DNA from: Lachnospiraceae bacterium UBA1201
Lineage (GTDB): Bacteria > Bacillota > Clostridia > Lachnospirales > Lachnospiraceae
Length of the DNA stretch: 64,000 bases
Direction of reading: 5' to 3'
Assembly: GCA_002309675.1 (NCBI GenBank)
Contig: DBXX01000016.1
Location: forward strand, 7,376-71,375
Shown: piece after piece, positions 9,268 through 18,141 of the stretch
Position numbering within the stretch: the stretch's first letter is position 1
Layout of the letters: each line of letters opens with the position of its first letter
Notes under the pieces: generated by a model
Database searches by the model: none
What the model saw: the letters and a program-made list of their open reading frames with translations, nothing else
Told to the model about the DNA's origin: nothing
Position numbers and translations under genes: made by a program

Positions 9268-10361
9268 ATTCCATCACTTCTATCCTGTAAAGACTTAATG
9301 GCTTCTTTTTGATCTAGTCGTCTTATGTGTCTCCACAAACTGAGCAAACAAGTTATAAACGTAAATATCAATATTATAATTACATTTTTATATGTGAAAC
9401 TCAATTTTATTCCAAGCATTCTTTCGCCCGCAAGTAGAAAAAAGCCTTGTATAAACGCACAAAAAATCGATGCCGTCAAAGCAAGTAGAAAAAGCTGAAT
9501 AAACAAATCTATCTTTAGTTGTGTAGAGGAATATCCCAGTGTCTTCTTTACCGATAATTCATAGCGCCGTTCGTAAATCCAAATATCAGAAGCTACAACG
9601 CAATGCAAAACAGCAAAAGCATACAATAAAATGTAAAAATACGCCTCAGAACGAGGGCGTCCAATACTATCATCCGTATGACTTTGTATACCGGTCAAAT
9701 GAATAAATCCTTTACTATCCTCCAAAATCGAATACATCTCTTTATAACACGTATAGGTATCATTCGTATTGCTTTCAAGCAATAGATTAACCGTATCATA
9801 TAATCTCAGATGATCCATGGTTCTATCTGATAAATTCGTATACCAAAGAATAATATACCAGTCCAAGTATTCAGAACGGTTTGAGCCTATTATTCCACTC
9901 ACCCTGTAATCTGATCCATCTATAGATAGATAATCTCCTGCACTTTTTTTAAACATGTCTGCAACACTTTTTCCGATAACACATACTGGTTCTGCTTCCT
10001 TATTGATCTCAGGATAGTTTCCACTGATCAAAGGATAAATGTATTCAGTCGACCTAAACACCACATGAGCCTCTGTATTATACTCTACCTTTTCTTCGGA
10101 CAAAGTGATATGGACGCCGGTCAGAGCTATATTGCAGTTAATATCAGCACGAATATTTGACAAATCAAAATCCTCTGTTTTTGTCAATTCCGCAATATAC
10201 CTGCTCTTAAACTGCATCTGGTCCCGATCATCTTCATATTCCCCTATTTCGTTAAAAATAGAAAGTGAAATAAAAAGAGCGACAAATGCGATTATGCAAG
10301 AAAAGAACATATACAAATCAACAGCCGGATACCGAAAGATCTTTCTTAGTAGATTTCTCAT
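9264..10361 (-). CDS. ABC transporter permease, FtsX/MacB type (cassette 1)
   Basis: 365 residues with a helix at about 15-38, an external domain of roughly 190 residues and three C-terminal helices. The cytoplasmic loop IYERRYELSVKKTLGYSS is the typical FtsX coupling loop. It probably forms a heterodimer with the permease downstream, whose start it overlaps by four bases. The ribosome binding site is weak (GAAAGATAA). It is separated from the two secreted-protein genes by a terminator at 10417-10455, so it may be made at a lower level than those. Confidence 0.82.
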   Translation of the reverse strand: MRNLLRKIFRYPAVDLYMFFSCIIAFVALFISLSIFNEIGEYEDDRDQMQFKSRYIAELTKTEDFDLSNIRADINCNIALTGVHITLSEEKVEYNTEAHVVFRSTEYIYPLISGNYPEINKEAEPVCVIGKSVADMFKKSAGDYLSIDGSDYRVSGIIGSNRSEYLDWYIILWYTNLSDRTMDHLRLYDTVNLLLESNTNDTYTCYKEMYSILEDSKGFIHLTGIQSHTDDSIGRPRSEAYFYILLYAFAVLHCVVASDIWIYERRYELSVKKTLGYSSTQLKIDLFIQLFLLALTASIFCAFIQGFFLLAGERMLGIKLSFTYKNVIIILIFTFITCLLSLWRHIRRLDQKEAIKSLQDRSDGI

Positions 10362-10416
10362 TTATCTTTCAAGATTTGAACACCTGTGAATGTTCTTTTT
10401 TCCTTTCAATCAAACT

Positions 10417-10455
10417 TATTAAAATGCGCGACAGATAAATATGTATCTGCCGCGC
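10417..10455 (-). terminator. Terminator after the two small exported-protein genes
   Basis: On the minus strand GCGCGGCAGATA pairs with TATCTGTCGCGC (one mismatch) around a short loop, followed by ATTTTAAT. The T tail is short, so partial read-through into the downstream ABC genes is likely. Confidence 0.65.
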
Positions 10456-10481
10456 TGATACAGAAACAATTACACATATTT

Positions 10482-10934
10482 CTATTTGATCTTACGCCCT
10501 ATATTGAACAAATACTTAAAATTTGAAACATACTGGCTGGATCTACAAGTAAAAAAGCCGCTACTTCCTTCTGAATATTTGAAAAACACTTCAAACTTAT
10601 CACCACTACAGTGAAACGAAATTGTATCCTCATATTCACCGGATTCTTGAAGTCTTTTACTGTATACTTCTTTTTTTTCATTATCATACACAGCAATGAT
10701 CAATTCACCCTTATGTAATGTCCCTGTATATTCGATTTTCACATCACAGGGGGAATATGATAAATACGCGCCCACTTCCTTCTTGCACCAACCATCCACG
10801 AAATAATTCGTTCCTTCATTATCCATATTGATCTCAATTTCGGATTCTCCGTTTAAATGCGACTGAAACCCGAGAACGGTCAGTCCTGCTATAATCAGAA
10901 GCAAAAAAATAATTACAAATTTTTTCTTTATCAT
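10482..10934 (-). CDS. Small membrane-anchored or secreted protein of unknown function (cassette 1)
   Basis: 150 residues. A strong hydrophobic N-terminus (residues 5-22) could be a signal peptide or anchor. The rest is polar and strand-rich with four cysteines (in GWCKK, SPCDV, FHCSG, FTCRS) that could form two disulfides outside the cell. The overall look is a small beta-sandwich. It follows the 155-residue exported protein by 16 bases with a good site (GAGAGGGATT) and sits just before the terminator. I do not recognise the family. An accessory or immunity-like partner of the neighbouring exported protein is a guess from position only. Confidence 0.6.
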   Translation of the reverse strand: MIKKKFVIIFLLLIIAGLTVLGFQSHLNGESEIEINMDNEGTNYFVDGWCKKEVGAYLSYSPCDVKIEYTGTLHKGELIIAVYDNEKKEVYSKRLQESGEYEDTISFHCSGDKFEVFFKYSEGSSGFFTCRSSQYVSNFKYLFNIGRKIK

Positions 10935-10950
10935 AATCCCTCTCGTTTAA

Positions 10951-11418
10951 TCAACTCTCTTTATCTGATACCCAATCTGTTAAGGATTCATATATACCAT
11001 CATCCGAAACAAGTTTTCCCCGAACTTCAACACTTTTCACACTTTGAAACAGTGAGCCAAATGAATCAGTCCAACATGCCTCAGCCACATGCCACATAGT
11101 CGCGGAACCAACTCCACCCTTGTGCGTGTACCGAACATATCCGAACGCCGGACGAGCTGCATATTCAAAGTTAGAGCTTTCCGACGTTCCCTGTCCTGTA
11201 GCTACGCTATGCAGGAACTTTCCAGTTTTTACAGCTCGAAAAGCTGCAAATCCGGCATCTTCCCTGTACTCATGATACGTGTCTGTACATGTGTAACCTA
11301 GCATTCTAAAATTACTTTTGGAATCACTTAATCCATATGCATAAGCAACCACAATATTAGCTACACAAACAATCATTATCAACATAATAGTAACTAATAT
11401 CTTCTTTTGTCGTTTCAT
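10951..11418 (-). CDS. Small exported protein of unknown function (cassette 1)
   Basis: 155 residues. A classical signal peptide (basic start, hydrophobic core to about residue 25) ends near AYA. The mature part is rich in aromatic, His and Gly residues (RPAFGYVRYTHKGGVG) and contains MWHVAEACWTDSF. It is the first gene behind a near-perfect promoter with a strong site GGAGGG. An exported protein of this size next to a MacB-like exporter recalls bacteriocin loci such as the lactococcin 972 group, but I cannot see a decisive family motif. Function is therefore open. Confidence 0.6.
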   Translation of the reverse strand: MKRQKKILVTIMLIMIVCVANIVVAYAYGLSDSKSNFRMLGYTCTDTYHEYREDAGFAAFRAVKTGKFLHSVATGQGTSESSNFEYAARPAFGYVRYTHKGGVGSATMWHVAEACWTDSFGSLFQSVKSVEVRGKLVSDDGIYESLTDWVSDKES

Positions 11419-11492
11419 TAAAATCCCTCCATGGTATTATTCTTCACCGGGGACATAGATGGCGCGTAATATCATACTCTCCGGCTGTAATA

Positions 11493-11521
11493 ATATTAAT
11501 AATAATTGCACAAATTGTCAA
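11493..11521 (-). promoter_or_regulatory. Strong promoter of the exported-protein/ABC cassette
   Basis: TTGACA (11516-11521) and TAATAT (11493-11498) with a 17-base spacer, about 75 bases before the first start codon. The 168-base gap 11419-11586 holds this promoter and nothing else I recognise. Confidence 0.85.
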
Positions 11522-11586
11522 GTGAAATTCAGTAAACGGATCGGATTAATTGTCATTTATTAATGAATTATGTGTGAGCGCTTCAC

Positions 11587-12942
11587 TTACGAACGCAATA
11601 GATCGATCGGCTGTTTGCGAAGGTAACTATGCAGAATGACATACTGCATGAAAAACATAAGCAAGAGCAGAATGCCCAATGCACCGGCTGCGACCCTGAC
11701 AAAATCCAAAACATTCAATTCCAATCGGAACATGATCAACGAACCGACATACTCATTTAGAATGAAGATCAATACGGCTGAACATACAACGCCGAACAAA
11801 ACGGCAACAAGGGCGATATACAGCAGTTCATAAAACCCGATCTGCAGGATGCCTCCTCTTTGAATACCCATAGCACGTAGAATTCCGTTGTAGTGCTTGC
11901 GGTCCATTGCCCGCTGTGTGAAGATATTGTAGAGATGGATCAGTAGAGAAAATATGATCATTCCACCGAACAACGCTCCGACCTTGTTGACCAGGATGTC
12001 CACCGAAGTGATCTCATTGCAAGGCACGATTACCTCGCGATATACATCATTGTCATAATACATCCTGCTCCCTGCACTCCCGATCTGCTCTGAAAAACGA
12101 TTCGCAACCTTGGCATAATTCTTGTAGTTATCCACAGTGTAACTATGACGCATTCTCAAGGCAGACGTCTCTCGACGCAGTTCTTCATTTCCACGTAGCC
12201 AAATCTGCGGCATATACATCGTTCCATATTCACGGAAGTACTCTCCATCTATGATCCCAACGATCGTCACATGATCCATGACGGTCCCTTCTTTGTGGAT
12301 GAAGGAAACCGTTTTTCCCACATAATCCTCTGCGTCCTGAAGGATTCCATACTTTCGCAGCATGAAATCCGAAATCATGATCTCGTTCGAATTCTGCGGC
12401 TCACGGCCGAACAGTAGAGGGCTGTCCTTCCTGTTTTGATACTGATACTCTTCCAAACAAGCCCCGCAAAATAAGGTATCCGAAAGCAAGAAGCCGACCT
12501 GAAATTCGATACTCCGCCCGTTATTTCTGCTCTGAAATGTCATACTGGGAGGGTAGAAACTGTTATCATCGACCCCCTGATGGATCTGGTCTTCACACAC
12601 CATCGTCATAAATCGGTTCGAAGTCCGAACATACGTATCGCTTTGTAATACTTTGTCGAGATCCATCACCGCATACCGAATCGGTTCCGATAATTCCTCC
12701 CACGCATCCATCTCTGACAGAAGTTCAGATTCATCCTCCCCCTGTTCCGTATATACGGTAAATGTACTGGCCGAACGATAACCTTTCGTATATTTCTCAT
12801 TCGCATTCCCGATAGCAGCTCGCATAGAAAGCCAGGCTACCAGAAGCATCGATATAACGATGAGATTGATCAGGATCCGCAGCGTATTACGTTTATGGCA
12901 GCACAGATTATATCCGGCATTTGCGAAATAAAACTTCTTCAT
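11587..12942 (-). CDS. ABC transporter permease, FtsX/MacB type (system 2)
   Basis: 451 residues. An N-terminal helix at about 22-42, a large external domain, then three C-terminal helices. The coupling loop reads RAMDRKHYNGILRAMGIQRG and the end YLRKQPIDLLRS is typical of FtsX permeases (PF02687). Last gene of a five-gene run, 11 bases after the partner permease, with site GGAGGGCAGG. Together with the partner and the ATPase at 14149-14829 it forms a heterodimeric MacB-like system of unknown substrate. Confidence 0.87.
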   Translation of the reverse strand: MKKFYFANAGYNLCCHKRNTLRILINLIVISMLLVAWLSMRAAIGNANEKYTKGYRSASTFTVYTEQGEDESELLSEMDAWEELSEPIRYAVMDLDKVLQSDTYVRTSNRFMTMVCEDQIHQGVDDNSFYPPSMTFQSRNNGRSIEFQVGFLLSDTLFCGACLEEYQYQNRKDSPLLFGREPQNSNEIMISDFMLRKYGILQDAEDYVGKTVSFIHKEGTVMDHVTIVGIIDGEYFREYGTMYMPQIWLRGNEELRRETSALRMRHSYTVDNYKNYAKVANRFSEQIGSAGSRMYYDNDVYREVIVPCNEITSVDILVNKVGALFGGMIIFSLLIHLYNIFTQRAMDRKHYNGILRAMGIQRGGILQIGFYELLYIALVAVLFGVVCSAVLIFILNEYVGSLIMFRLELNVLDFVRVAAGALGILLLLMFFMQYVILHSYLRKQPIDLLRS

Positions 12943-12953
12943 ACCCTGCCCTC

Positions 12954-14162
12954 CTACTGCGATTCACTGCGCATTAGTTCAGTGATCTCTGCGGTTTTAA
13001 ATGTTCGTTTTCCCAAAAAGCAGGCTGCCCAGGCCAGCACTGAAACCGCAATAAAACCAAACAGCGCAGTCCCGTTCCACACATTTGTCGATATATCCAT
13101 TTCAAAATGCAGATCGGAGAGGCAGACGGAAACGTAAGCCAGTAAATGCGGCGAAATAAACTGAGAAATCAAAAACGCGATTGCTAATACCCCCTGTGTT
13201 ACCATGCACACCACAGTCATAATTCCTCGGGTCCGAAAGCCCAATGCCTTAAGCAAGGAAAAAAAGCGGGTTCGACGTGCAAAATAAGCACGTGCAGTCG
13301 CGAACAGAATACCCACTACCATCAGTCCTATAAAACCACACAATACATATAACAGGAACAATACCGTCATGTATCCGTCGATGACGGATTTGTTGTATGA
13401 ATTAGCAAAATAGTAATGCGATTTGATCTCATTGATGATCTTATTGAGTTGCAGGATCGAGTCCGGCTGAAGGAGGACCCGGTTTTCTTTCATCATCTTG
13501 GGAACGACCGATTCATAAACCGGAATCGTAACATAAAAGAATGCCATCTTACTATCGTCACGTCTGTATACTCCCGCAACCCTCGTCGATATCTTTGAAT
13601 TCATCCTGCCCGGAAGCTCCATCACATCGCCCGCGTAGCATCCTATCATTTCTGCCGCTTTATCACTCAACCAGATTTTGTAAGTAGAATTATCCTCCTC
13701 CGTCCACGGATCACCTGCCAACAAAACTTCATTCATCCTCGTGATAGAAGCATGTGTTTTATCTTGTACAACATCCCCGGTACTTCCACTCATGCCAAAG
13801 GATCGTGTAAACACCTCTCCACTTTCGCTATCCTGATATTCCTCCACGTAATACTGATTCTCTGAATCCGACGAATCTATTCCGATCAGATCACTCCGTA
13901 TAGTCGGGAATTCAATGACCTTCAGCGGCATCTCTTCCAATGTCGGGAGAAAGCCAGCTGGAAGCTTATTCATTTCGATCACGTTGATATAGGAATCTGC
14001 AAATTCATCATCAAGCACATTCGGAATACGCCTTGTGACTAAAAGAATCGATATTAAAGATGCGAAAAAAAACGAGGCACTCAATAAGAAGACAACATAA
14101 AAATGCCACTGTGTGCGAAGCTCGTCTCCCGCGATCTGTAAGCATCCCCTAAAGCGTTTCAT
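12954..14162 (-). CDS. ABC transporter permease, FtsX/MacB type (system 2)
   Basis: 402 residues from the ATG at 14162, which lies inside the end of the ATPase gene (ATGAAACGCTTTAG). A longer frame upstream would overlap the ATPase heavily and is rejected. Layout: helix 1 near residues 20-40, external domain, three C-terminal helices, with the coupling loop TRFFSLLKALGFRTRG. The overlap implies coupled translation with the ATPase. Confidence 0.86.
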   Translation of the reverse strand: MKRFRGCLQIAGDELRTQWHFYVVFLLSASFFFASLISILLVTRRIPNVLDDEFADSYINVIEMNKLPAGFLPTLEEMPLKVIEFPTIRSDLIGIDSSDSENQYYVEEYQDSESGEVFTRSFGMSGSTGDVVQDKTHASITRMNEVLLAGDPWTEEDNSTYKIWLSDKAAEMIGCYAGDVMELPGRMNSKISTRVAGVYRRDDSKMAFFYVTIPVYESVVPKMMKENRVLLQPDSILQLNKIINEIKSHYYFANSYNKSVIDGYMTVLFLLYVLCGFIGLMVVGILFATARAYFARRTRFFSLLKALGFRTRGIMTVVCMVTQGVLAIAFLISQFISPHLLAYVSVCLSDLHFEMDISTNVWNGTALFGFIAVSVLAWAACFLGKRTFKTAEITELMRSESQ

Positions 14163-14829
14163 CGGCAACGATTCCTCCATCCAACATACGGATCCTGCGT
14201 TTTGCGCGTTTTGCGTCCTCCTCATTATGCGTAACAAGCAGAATGCTTTTACCTTCTCCATTCAATCGCTCGAACAAATTCATGATCTCCTTTGAATTCT
14301 CCGAATCCAGGTTTCCGCATGGTTCATCGGCCAGAATGAACTCTGGTTCGCCAACTAGCGCGCGGGCAATGCAGACTCTTTGCTTTTCCCCACCGGACAG
14401 AGTGTCCGCCCGCTGTTTTGCCTTGTGAGCAAGTCCGACGGTCTCCAACGCTTTCATGACACGTTCTTTTCGTTCTTTCTTACCCACACCACCGATCAGC
14501 AGGGGCATCTCAACATTTTTATAGGCACTATAAGCTGGTTCCAAATAAAACGCCTGAAACACGTAACCGATCTTCCGATTTCGCAGATCAGCCCTTTTGT
14601 TTTCCGAAAGATCCTTCGTATTCAGTCCTCCGATCAAGACCTCCCCGGAGGTGGGCATATCGATCAGGCCGATCATATTCAAAAGCGTGGATTTCCCGCT
14701 GCCGGACTTTCCGACCACGGCCACATACTCTCCCGCCTCCATAGAAAATGACACATGAGCCAGCGCTTGCTGACTCTGTGTCTTTGAAACATATTCCTTC
14801 GTGAGATCACGACACTCTATAATCTTCAT
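14149..14829 (-). CDS. ABC transporter ATP-binding protein, MacB/LolD type (system 2)
   Basis: 226 residues from the ATG at 14829, which has GGAGGGGAA upstream. Walker A GKSGSGKST, Q-loop YVFQAFYL, signature LSGGEKQR, Walker B FILADEPCGNLD and H-loop LVTHN are all present. It drives the two following permeases. The upstream neighbours (lipoprotein, DUF2156-GNAT protein) are close enough to share the transcript. Confidence 0.92.
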   Translation of the reverse strand: MKIIECRDLTKEYVSKTQSQQALAHVSFSMEAGEYVAVVGKSGSGKSTLLNMIGLIDMPTSGEVLIGGLNTKDLSENKRADLRNRKIGYVFQAFYLEPAYSAYKNVEMPLLIGGVGKKERKERVMKALETVGLAHKAKQRADTLSGGEKQRVCIARALVGEPEFILADEPCGNLDSENSKEIMNLFERLNGEGKSILLVTHNEEDAKRAKRRIRMLDGGIVADETL

Positions 14830-14864
14830 GCTTCCCCTCCACACAAGTTTCTAAAAGCTCTTCA

Positions 14865-15389
14865 TTAATCGGACACAGGCGCATATCTCATATAAAAAAC
14901 TTCTTCGCCCGTCTCATAGTCCTCAGAAAAGATTCCAAATTTCCCCTCGCTCGGACAATATGTCAAAAAGGACTCTATTTCAAATCCATTTGCGAATGTC
15001 ATCCGAATTTCTACCTCATAATATAACCTTGGGTCATCCTGGAACGCGTTTTCGTATACCTGATCATGAGGGATGAGGTAATGCTTATATCCTTCATAAT
15101 CAAAGTTCTCCTTCAAATCGGCTACAAACTCGTCTGCATCGATCTTCTCATCAATTTTCCGGCCATAAACTGCGGCCTGGAACGCACCAAAAATTTCGAT
15201 ATACTCATCCCAAGCATATTTCTCAAGAATGATTCCCTTTCCGTTGACGACGATCCGTTCTTCCACGCCGTTTTCCGTCGTGCCCACATAGGTTCCGCTC
15301 GGAATCAACTGTTTCTTTCCACAGGCCGAAAGAGAAAGCATCAGCATTATCCCTAACATCCATAAAAAGAACCATTTTCGAAGTTTCAT
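14865..15389 (-). CDS. Lipoprotein of unknown function
   Basis: 174 residues with a lipoprotein signal ending in LSAC at about residue 22, so the mature protein is anchored outside the membrane by a lipidated cysteine. The body has no motif I recognise. Its ATG directly follows the TAG of the upstream gene (TAGATG), which indicates translational coupling. The position 35 bases before the ATPase suggests it is an accessory of ABC system 2. Confidence 0.7.
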   Translation of the reverse strand: MKLRKWFFLWMLGIMLMLSLSACGKKQLIPSGTYVGTTENGVEERIVVNGKGIILEKYAWDEYIEIFGAFQAAVYGRKIDEKIDADEFVADLKENFDYEGYKHYLIPHDQVYENAFQDDPRLYYEVEIRMTFANGFEIESFLTYCPSEGKFGIFSEDYETGEEVFYMRYAPVSD

Positions 15390-16814
15390 CTAGTTCTCCT
15401 TATATTCAAAATAGTAAAACTCATCATCCTGTCCCGCTTTCACGAATCCATTGTCCGTGATCATCTTATAGGAAGCCGAGTTCACCTGATAACAACGCGC
15501 CTTACAGTGCAAGCCCAGTTTTTCACTCGCGTATCGCGCCATAGCGCCGAATGCCACTGTCCCGTAACCACGTCCGTGGTACTCAGGTTGTATCCGACAG
15601 CCGATCTCCACATCGCCGCAGGAAGTAAACTGCCATAGGATTCCCTCTCCGATCATATCGCCGTCGGGCGTTTCGCGGATCGCGAAATTGATTGAATCAC
15701 CGCAGGCATTGTCATGCAGGATCGAGTGATAGAACAAACCTTCACAGACCGGACCGGTCAATGATACATCCTCGCGGTAATCGTAGCCCCAGTAGCGGTT
15801 GTTTTCCACGTCGGTGTTGAGCGCAAAACATGCGAGGATATCCTCCGGGCGGATCCGGGTCAGGACGACCGGACCGGCCTGCAGGACCAGATCCTGCGGC
15901 ACGCACGCTGCCGGTGTATTCACATGGACCAGGTATTTGTGGACCATGTCGATCGGGTGATACTGCTGCTTCGACGTACGAAGCCCGGGATCGCCCGAAT
16001 CATCTTCACGGTTGATCGTTGTACATTTTCCGGGGAAAAGCTCGTCTACGAGCCTTACAAGGCCATTGTACATGGTCGGGTAAGCTCCTTCGTATTCTAG
16101 GAGCGCCTTTTCCACGTGGATCACGAGCATATCGCCGACGATCTCGGCGATACTGAACGCTGCGATCGCGTCGCCAACCTCCAGGCAGGCCGTGATCATC
16201 TGAAAGCATTCGCTTAAAGCGAGCAGATTTTTCGCAGATTCCAGTTCCATCCGTTCCAGCAGGTTCGCATCCGCGTGCTCCGCCTCATAGCGTGTGAGCA
16301 TAACGTCGAGTTTCGGCTGATCCTCCGGCTTAAGCAGACGGATCTTCGGCTCGCCGTATAGTTTCCGAAATTTATTGATATGGTTGCGCTGCCCGCTGTA
16401 TTTCTTTCCGGCAAATGTCTTCGTCTCCTCAAAGGAATAGAGATAGTCGCTCCAGCGACGGTCATAGGAGCCCATGGCGTTGTCAAATCGCGAATCTTCG
16501 CGAAGTTCCAAAAGCCTCTGCTCCGATACAGGATAGAAACGAAGCGGCAGGTTCTCCTCCTGCACATATTGCAGAAGCTCATCGATCATACCGTCCGGAT
16601 CCTTACCGACCGGATAGGTAAAAGCCGGCTGGTCTCCTACATTCTGCCGGATCGTAAATGTATCATTCCATAAGCAAAACTGCATGTCCGTGCCTGCATT
16701 CCAGAGGATCAGACTCCCGACCGAGAGATCACTCGCCGGAAAGTTCTTTCCGCACTTCAGAAAGCAGCGGTACGCATGCAGTTTCTCTATAGAATACGGC
16801 TCAAATAAAAGCAT
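15390..16814 (-). CDS. DUF2156 (LysX/MprF catalytic-like) protein fused to a GNAT acetyltransferase
   Basis: 474 residues in two parts. Residues 1-290 match the DUF2156 fold of phosphatidylglycerol lysyltransferase catalytic domains (SGQRNHINKFRKLYGEPKIRLL; INREDDSGDPGLRTSKQQYHP), itself a double GNAT-like fold. Residues 305-474 are a second acetyltransferase of the RimJ type, with the acetyl-CoA loop QPEYHGRGYGTVAF. No membrane helices, so it is cytosolic. MprF-like domains move amino acids from aminoacyl-tRNA; the acceptor here is unknown. First gene of the system 2 run, with site GGGAGG. Confidence 0.75.
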   Translation of the reverse strand: MLLFEPYSIEKLHAYRCFLKCGKNFPASDLSVGSLILWNAGTDMQFCLWNDTFTIRQNVGDQPAFTYPVGKDPDGMIDELLQYVQEENLPLRFYPVSEQRLLELREDSRFDNAMGSYDRRWSDYLYSFEETKTFAGKKYSGQRNHINKFRKLYGEPKIRLLKPEDQPKLDVMLTRYEAEHADANLLERMELESAKNLLALSECFQMITACLEVGDAIAAFSIAEIVGDMLVIHVEKALLEYEGAYPTMYNGLVRLVDELFPGKCTTINREDDSGDPGLRTSKQQYHPIDMVHKYLVHVNTPAACVPQDLVLQAGPVVLTRIRPEDILACFALNTDVENNRYWGYDYREDVSLTGPVCEGLFYHSILHDNACGDSINFAIRETPDGDMIGEGILWQFTSCGDVEIGCRIQPEYHGRGYGTVAFGAMARYASEKLGLHCKARCYQVNSASYKMITDNGFVKAGQDDEFYYFEYKEN

Positions 16815-16941
16815 CGTGTAAACCTCCCATCAATTCTACATATCGACGCTTAGCAATCATTCTTCTTTTAATTTGTTTATCAGCATCTCATCTCTCTGAA
16901 AGAGATGACACGCCCATTCTTCTTATTCATTCAAAGCGGGT

Positions 16942-17820
16942 TCAAAAATGCAGATCAAACATTGTATATGCCATACCGACAGTTGCACTGAAAAAATTAG
17001 CGAGAACGCCATATGCAGCTGCAGTCTTAGGGCGCTTCTCCCCTTTCAGATTCACGAGGCTGCGGGAATAGTATATGCTTTCGGAGAGCATAATAATACA
17101 TTCCAAAACTATAAAACTTTCAAACCAGATATTCCAACCGGCTGAGGCGGAATAAAGCGTATAAAGAAACAGATTCATCGGGATATTCGACGCAGTATTC
17201 GCTATGAAAAACTTCTTTCTGTTTTGGGGCACCCTCGAAAAGCCGAAGGATGAAAAGACTGCGTACTCCATCACCAACGTAAGTATATAGCAGACCAAAA
17301 GGTATGTAATAAACGATACGAAAGGCCCTAATGAACCGGAAACGACCCATCTGTCTTTTTGAAAGTCATATGTATAGTCACGTGGCTCTATCATACTCTC
17401 GCTCATGGTCACTTCGCCTTCCGGCGAAATAAAAAGAAGTCTGCCGGGAAAAGGATTCTTATAGCCGCCATAATGCCAAGGGCCTTTTGAATGGTATAAC
17501 AGAGAGTTCGGATAGTATATCCAGCCATCATAATAAAACAGACTCAGGTACTCTTCGATCGATTCCTTATCCACTTGATCCAAATGAAACCCACTGTTTA
17601 CTTTTTCCCGCTCGTCCCAAAAACCATAGGGCTTTGTGGCACCAGTATATTCTTTCACGATTATGGCACAAGAATACCCTGACGGCAGGTTTTCGATGTT
17701 GATCTGATAGTCCGGATGACAGCCCATGTCCGCAGAAACATATGAAACACTCGTCCAAATAACGAGCAGAGTCATGGAAAGCATCACGATTCCCTTTAAA
17801 AAACCACCTTTTGTTTTCAT
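16942..17820 (-). CDS. Membrane protein with exported N-terminal domain, unknown function
   Basis: 292 residues. A signal peptide (cleavage near VSA, residue 30) opens a mature part starting DMGCHPDYQINIENLP, then about 120 external residues, then four or five membrane helices from about residue 168. The opening resembles a recurrent clostridial family I know only as uncharacterised membrane proteins. It has its own promoter (17884-17912) and the strong site GGAGGAGAATAGT, so it is probably monocistronic. Confidence 0.65.
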   Translation of the reverse strand: MKTKGGFLKGIVMLSMTLLVIWTSVSYVSADMGCHPDYQINIENLPSGYSCAIIVKEYTGATKPYGFWDEREKVNSGFHLDQVDKESIEEYLSLFYYDGWIYYPNSLLYHSKGPWHYGGYKNPFPGRLLFISPEGEVTMSESMIEPRDYTYDFQKDRWVVSGSLGPFVSFITYLLVCYILTLVMEYAVFSSFGFSRVPQNRKKFFIANTASNIPMNLFLYTLYSASAGWNIWFESFIVLECIIMLSESIYYSRSLVNLKGEKRPKTAAAYGVLANFFSATVGMAYTMFDLHF

Positions 17821-17883
17821 ACTATTCTCCTCCTAAAAACACACTGCAAAAACTGCAGATTCCGAAACCATATCCTATCATTG

Positions 17884-17912
17884 ATATTACCATGAAGCCT
17901 TATAAAAGTCAA
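17884..17912 (-). promoter_or_regulatory. Promoter of the exported membrane protein gene
   Basis: TTGACT (17907-17912) and TAATAT (17884-17889) with a 17-base spacer on the minus strand, 64 bases before the start codon. Confidence 0.75.
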
Positions 17913-18136
17913 TCCCGGGGGTGCCTTTGCAGGCACTCCCGGGATCCGGATTTTTTCTCTGCGAGTAACATATTATAAGCTTCGATCTTGCGGATCTTAC
18001 GTGCCTGCCATACCGAAAACAGGAAGACCAGCACCGAAAGTATGATGGACGGCATGAAGCTGATGGCCGTCTGCAGGATCAGACTGTCAGAAGTATATCC
18101 GATGGCCTTGTAGATGCCGTAATCCTTTCTCTTCAA
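17909..18136 (-). pseudogene. Truncated FtsX-type ABC permease (C-terminal scraps only)
   Basis: The 75-codon frame begins KRKDYGIYKAIGYTSDSL, the coupling loop of FtsX permeases, continues with one helix, and then gives QARKIRKIEAYNMLLAE, the usual C-terminal end. The N-terminal helix, the external domain and roughly a helix pair between these segments are missing, and the frame then reads through the downstream hairpin. It lies six bases after the 353-residue lipoprotein gene. This is best read as a deleted permease gene of a former MacB-like system. Confidence 0.7.
17913..17942 (-). terminator. Strong hairpin after the FtsX remnant
   Basis: CCCGGG and GTGCC arms pair with GGCAC and CCCGGG around the loop TGCAAA, with one mismatch. 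It is followed by ATTGACTTTTAT rather than a clean T run. It lies at the end of the remnant at 17909-18136 and immediately before the next promoter, so it probably insulates the two units. Confidence 0.5.
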
Positions 18137-18141
18137 ATGCT

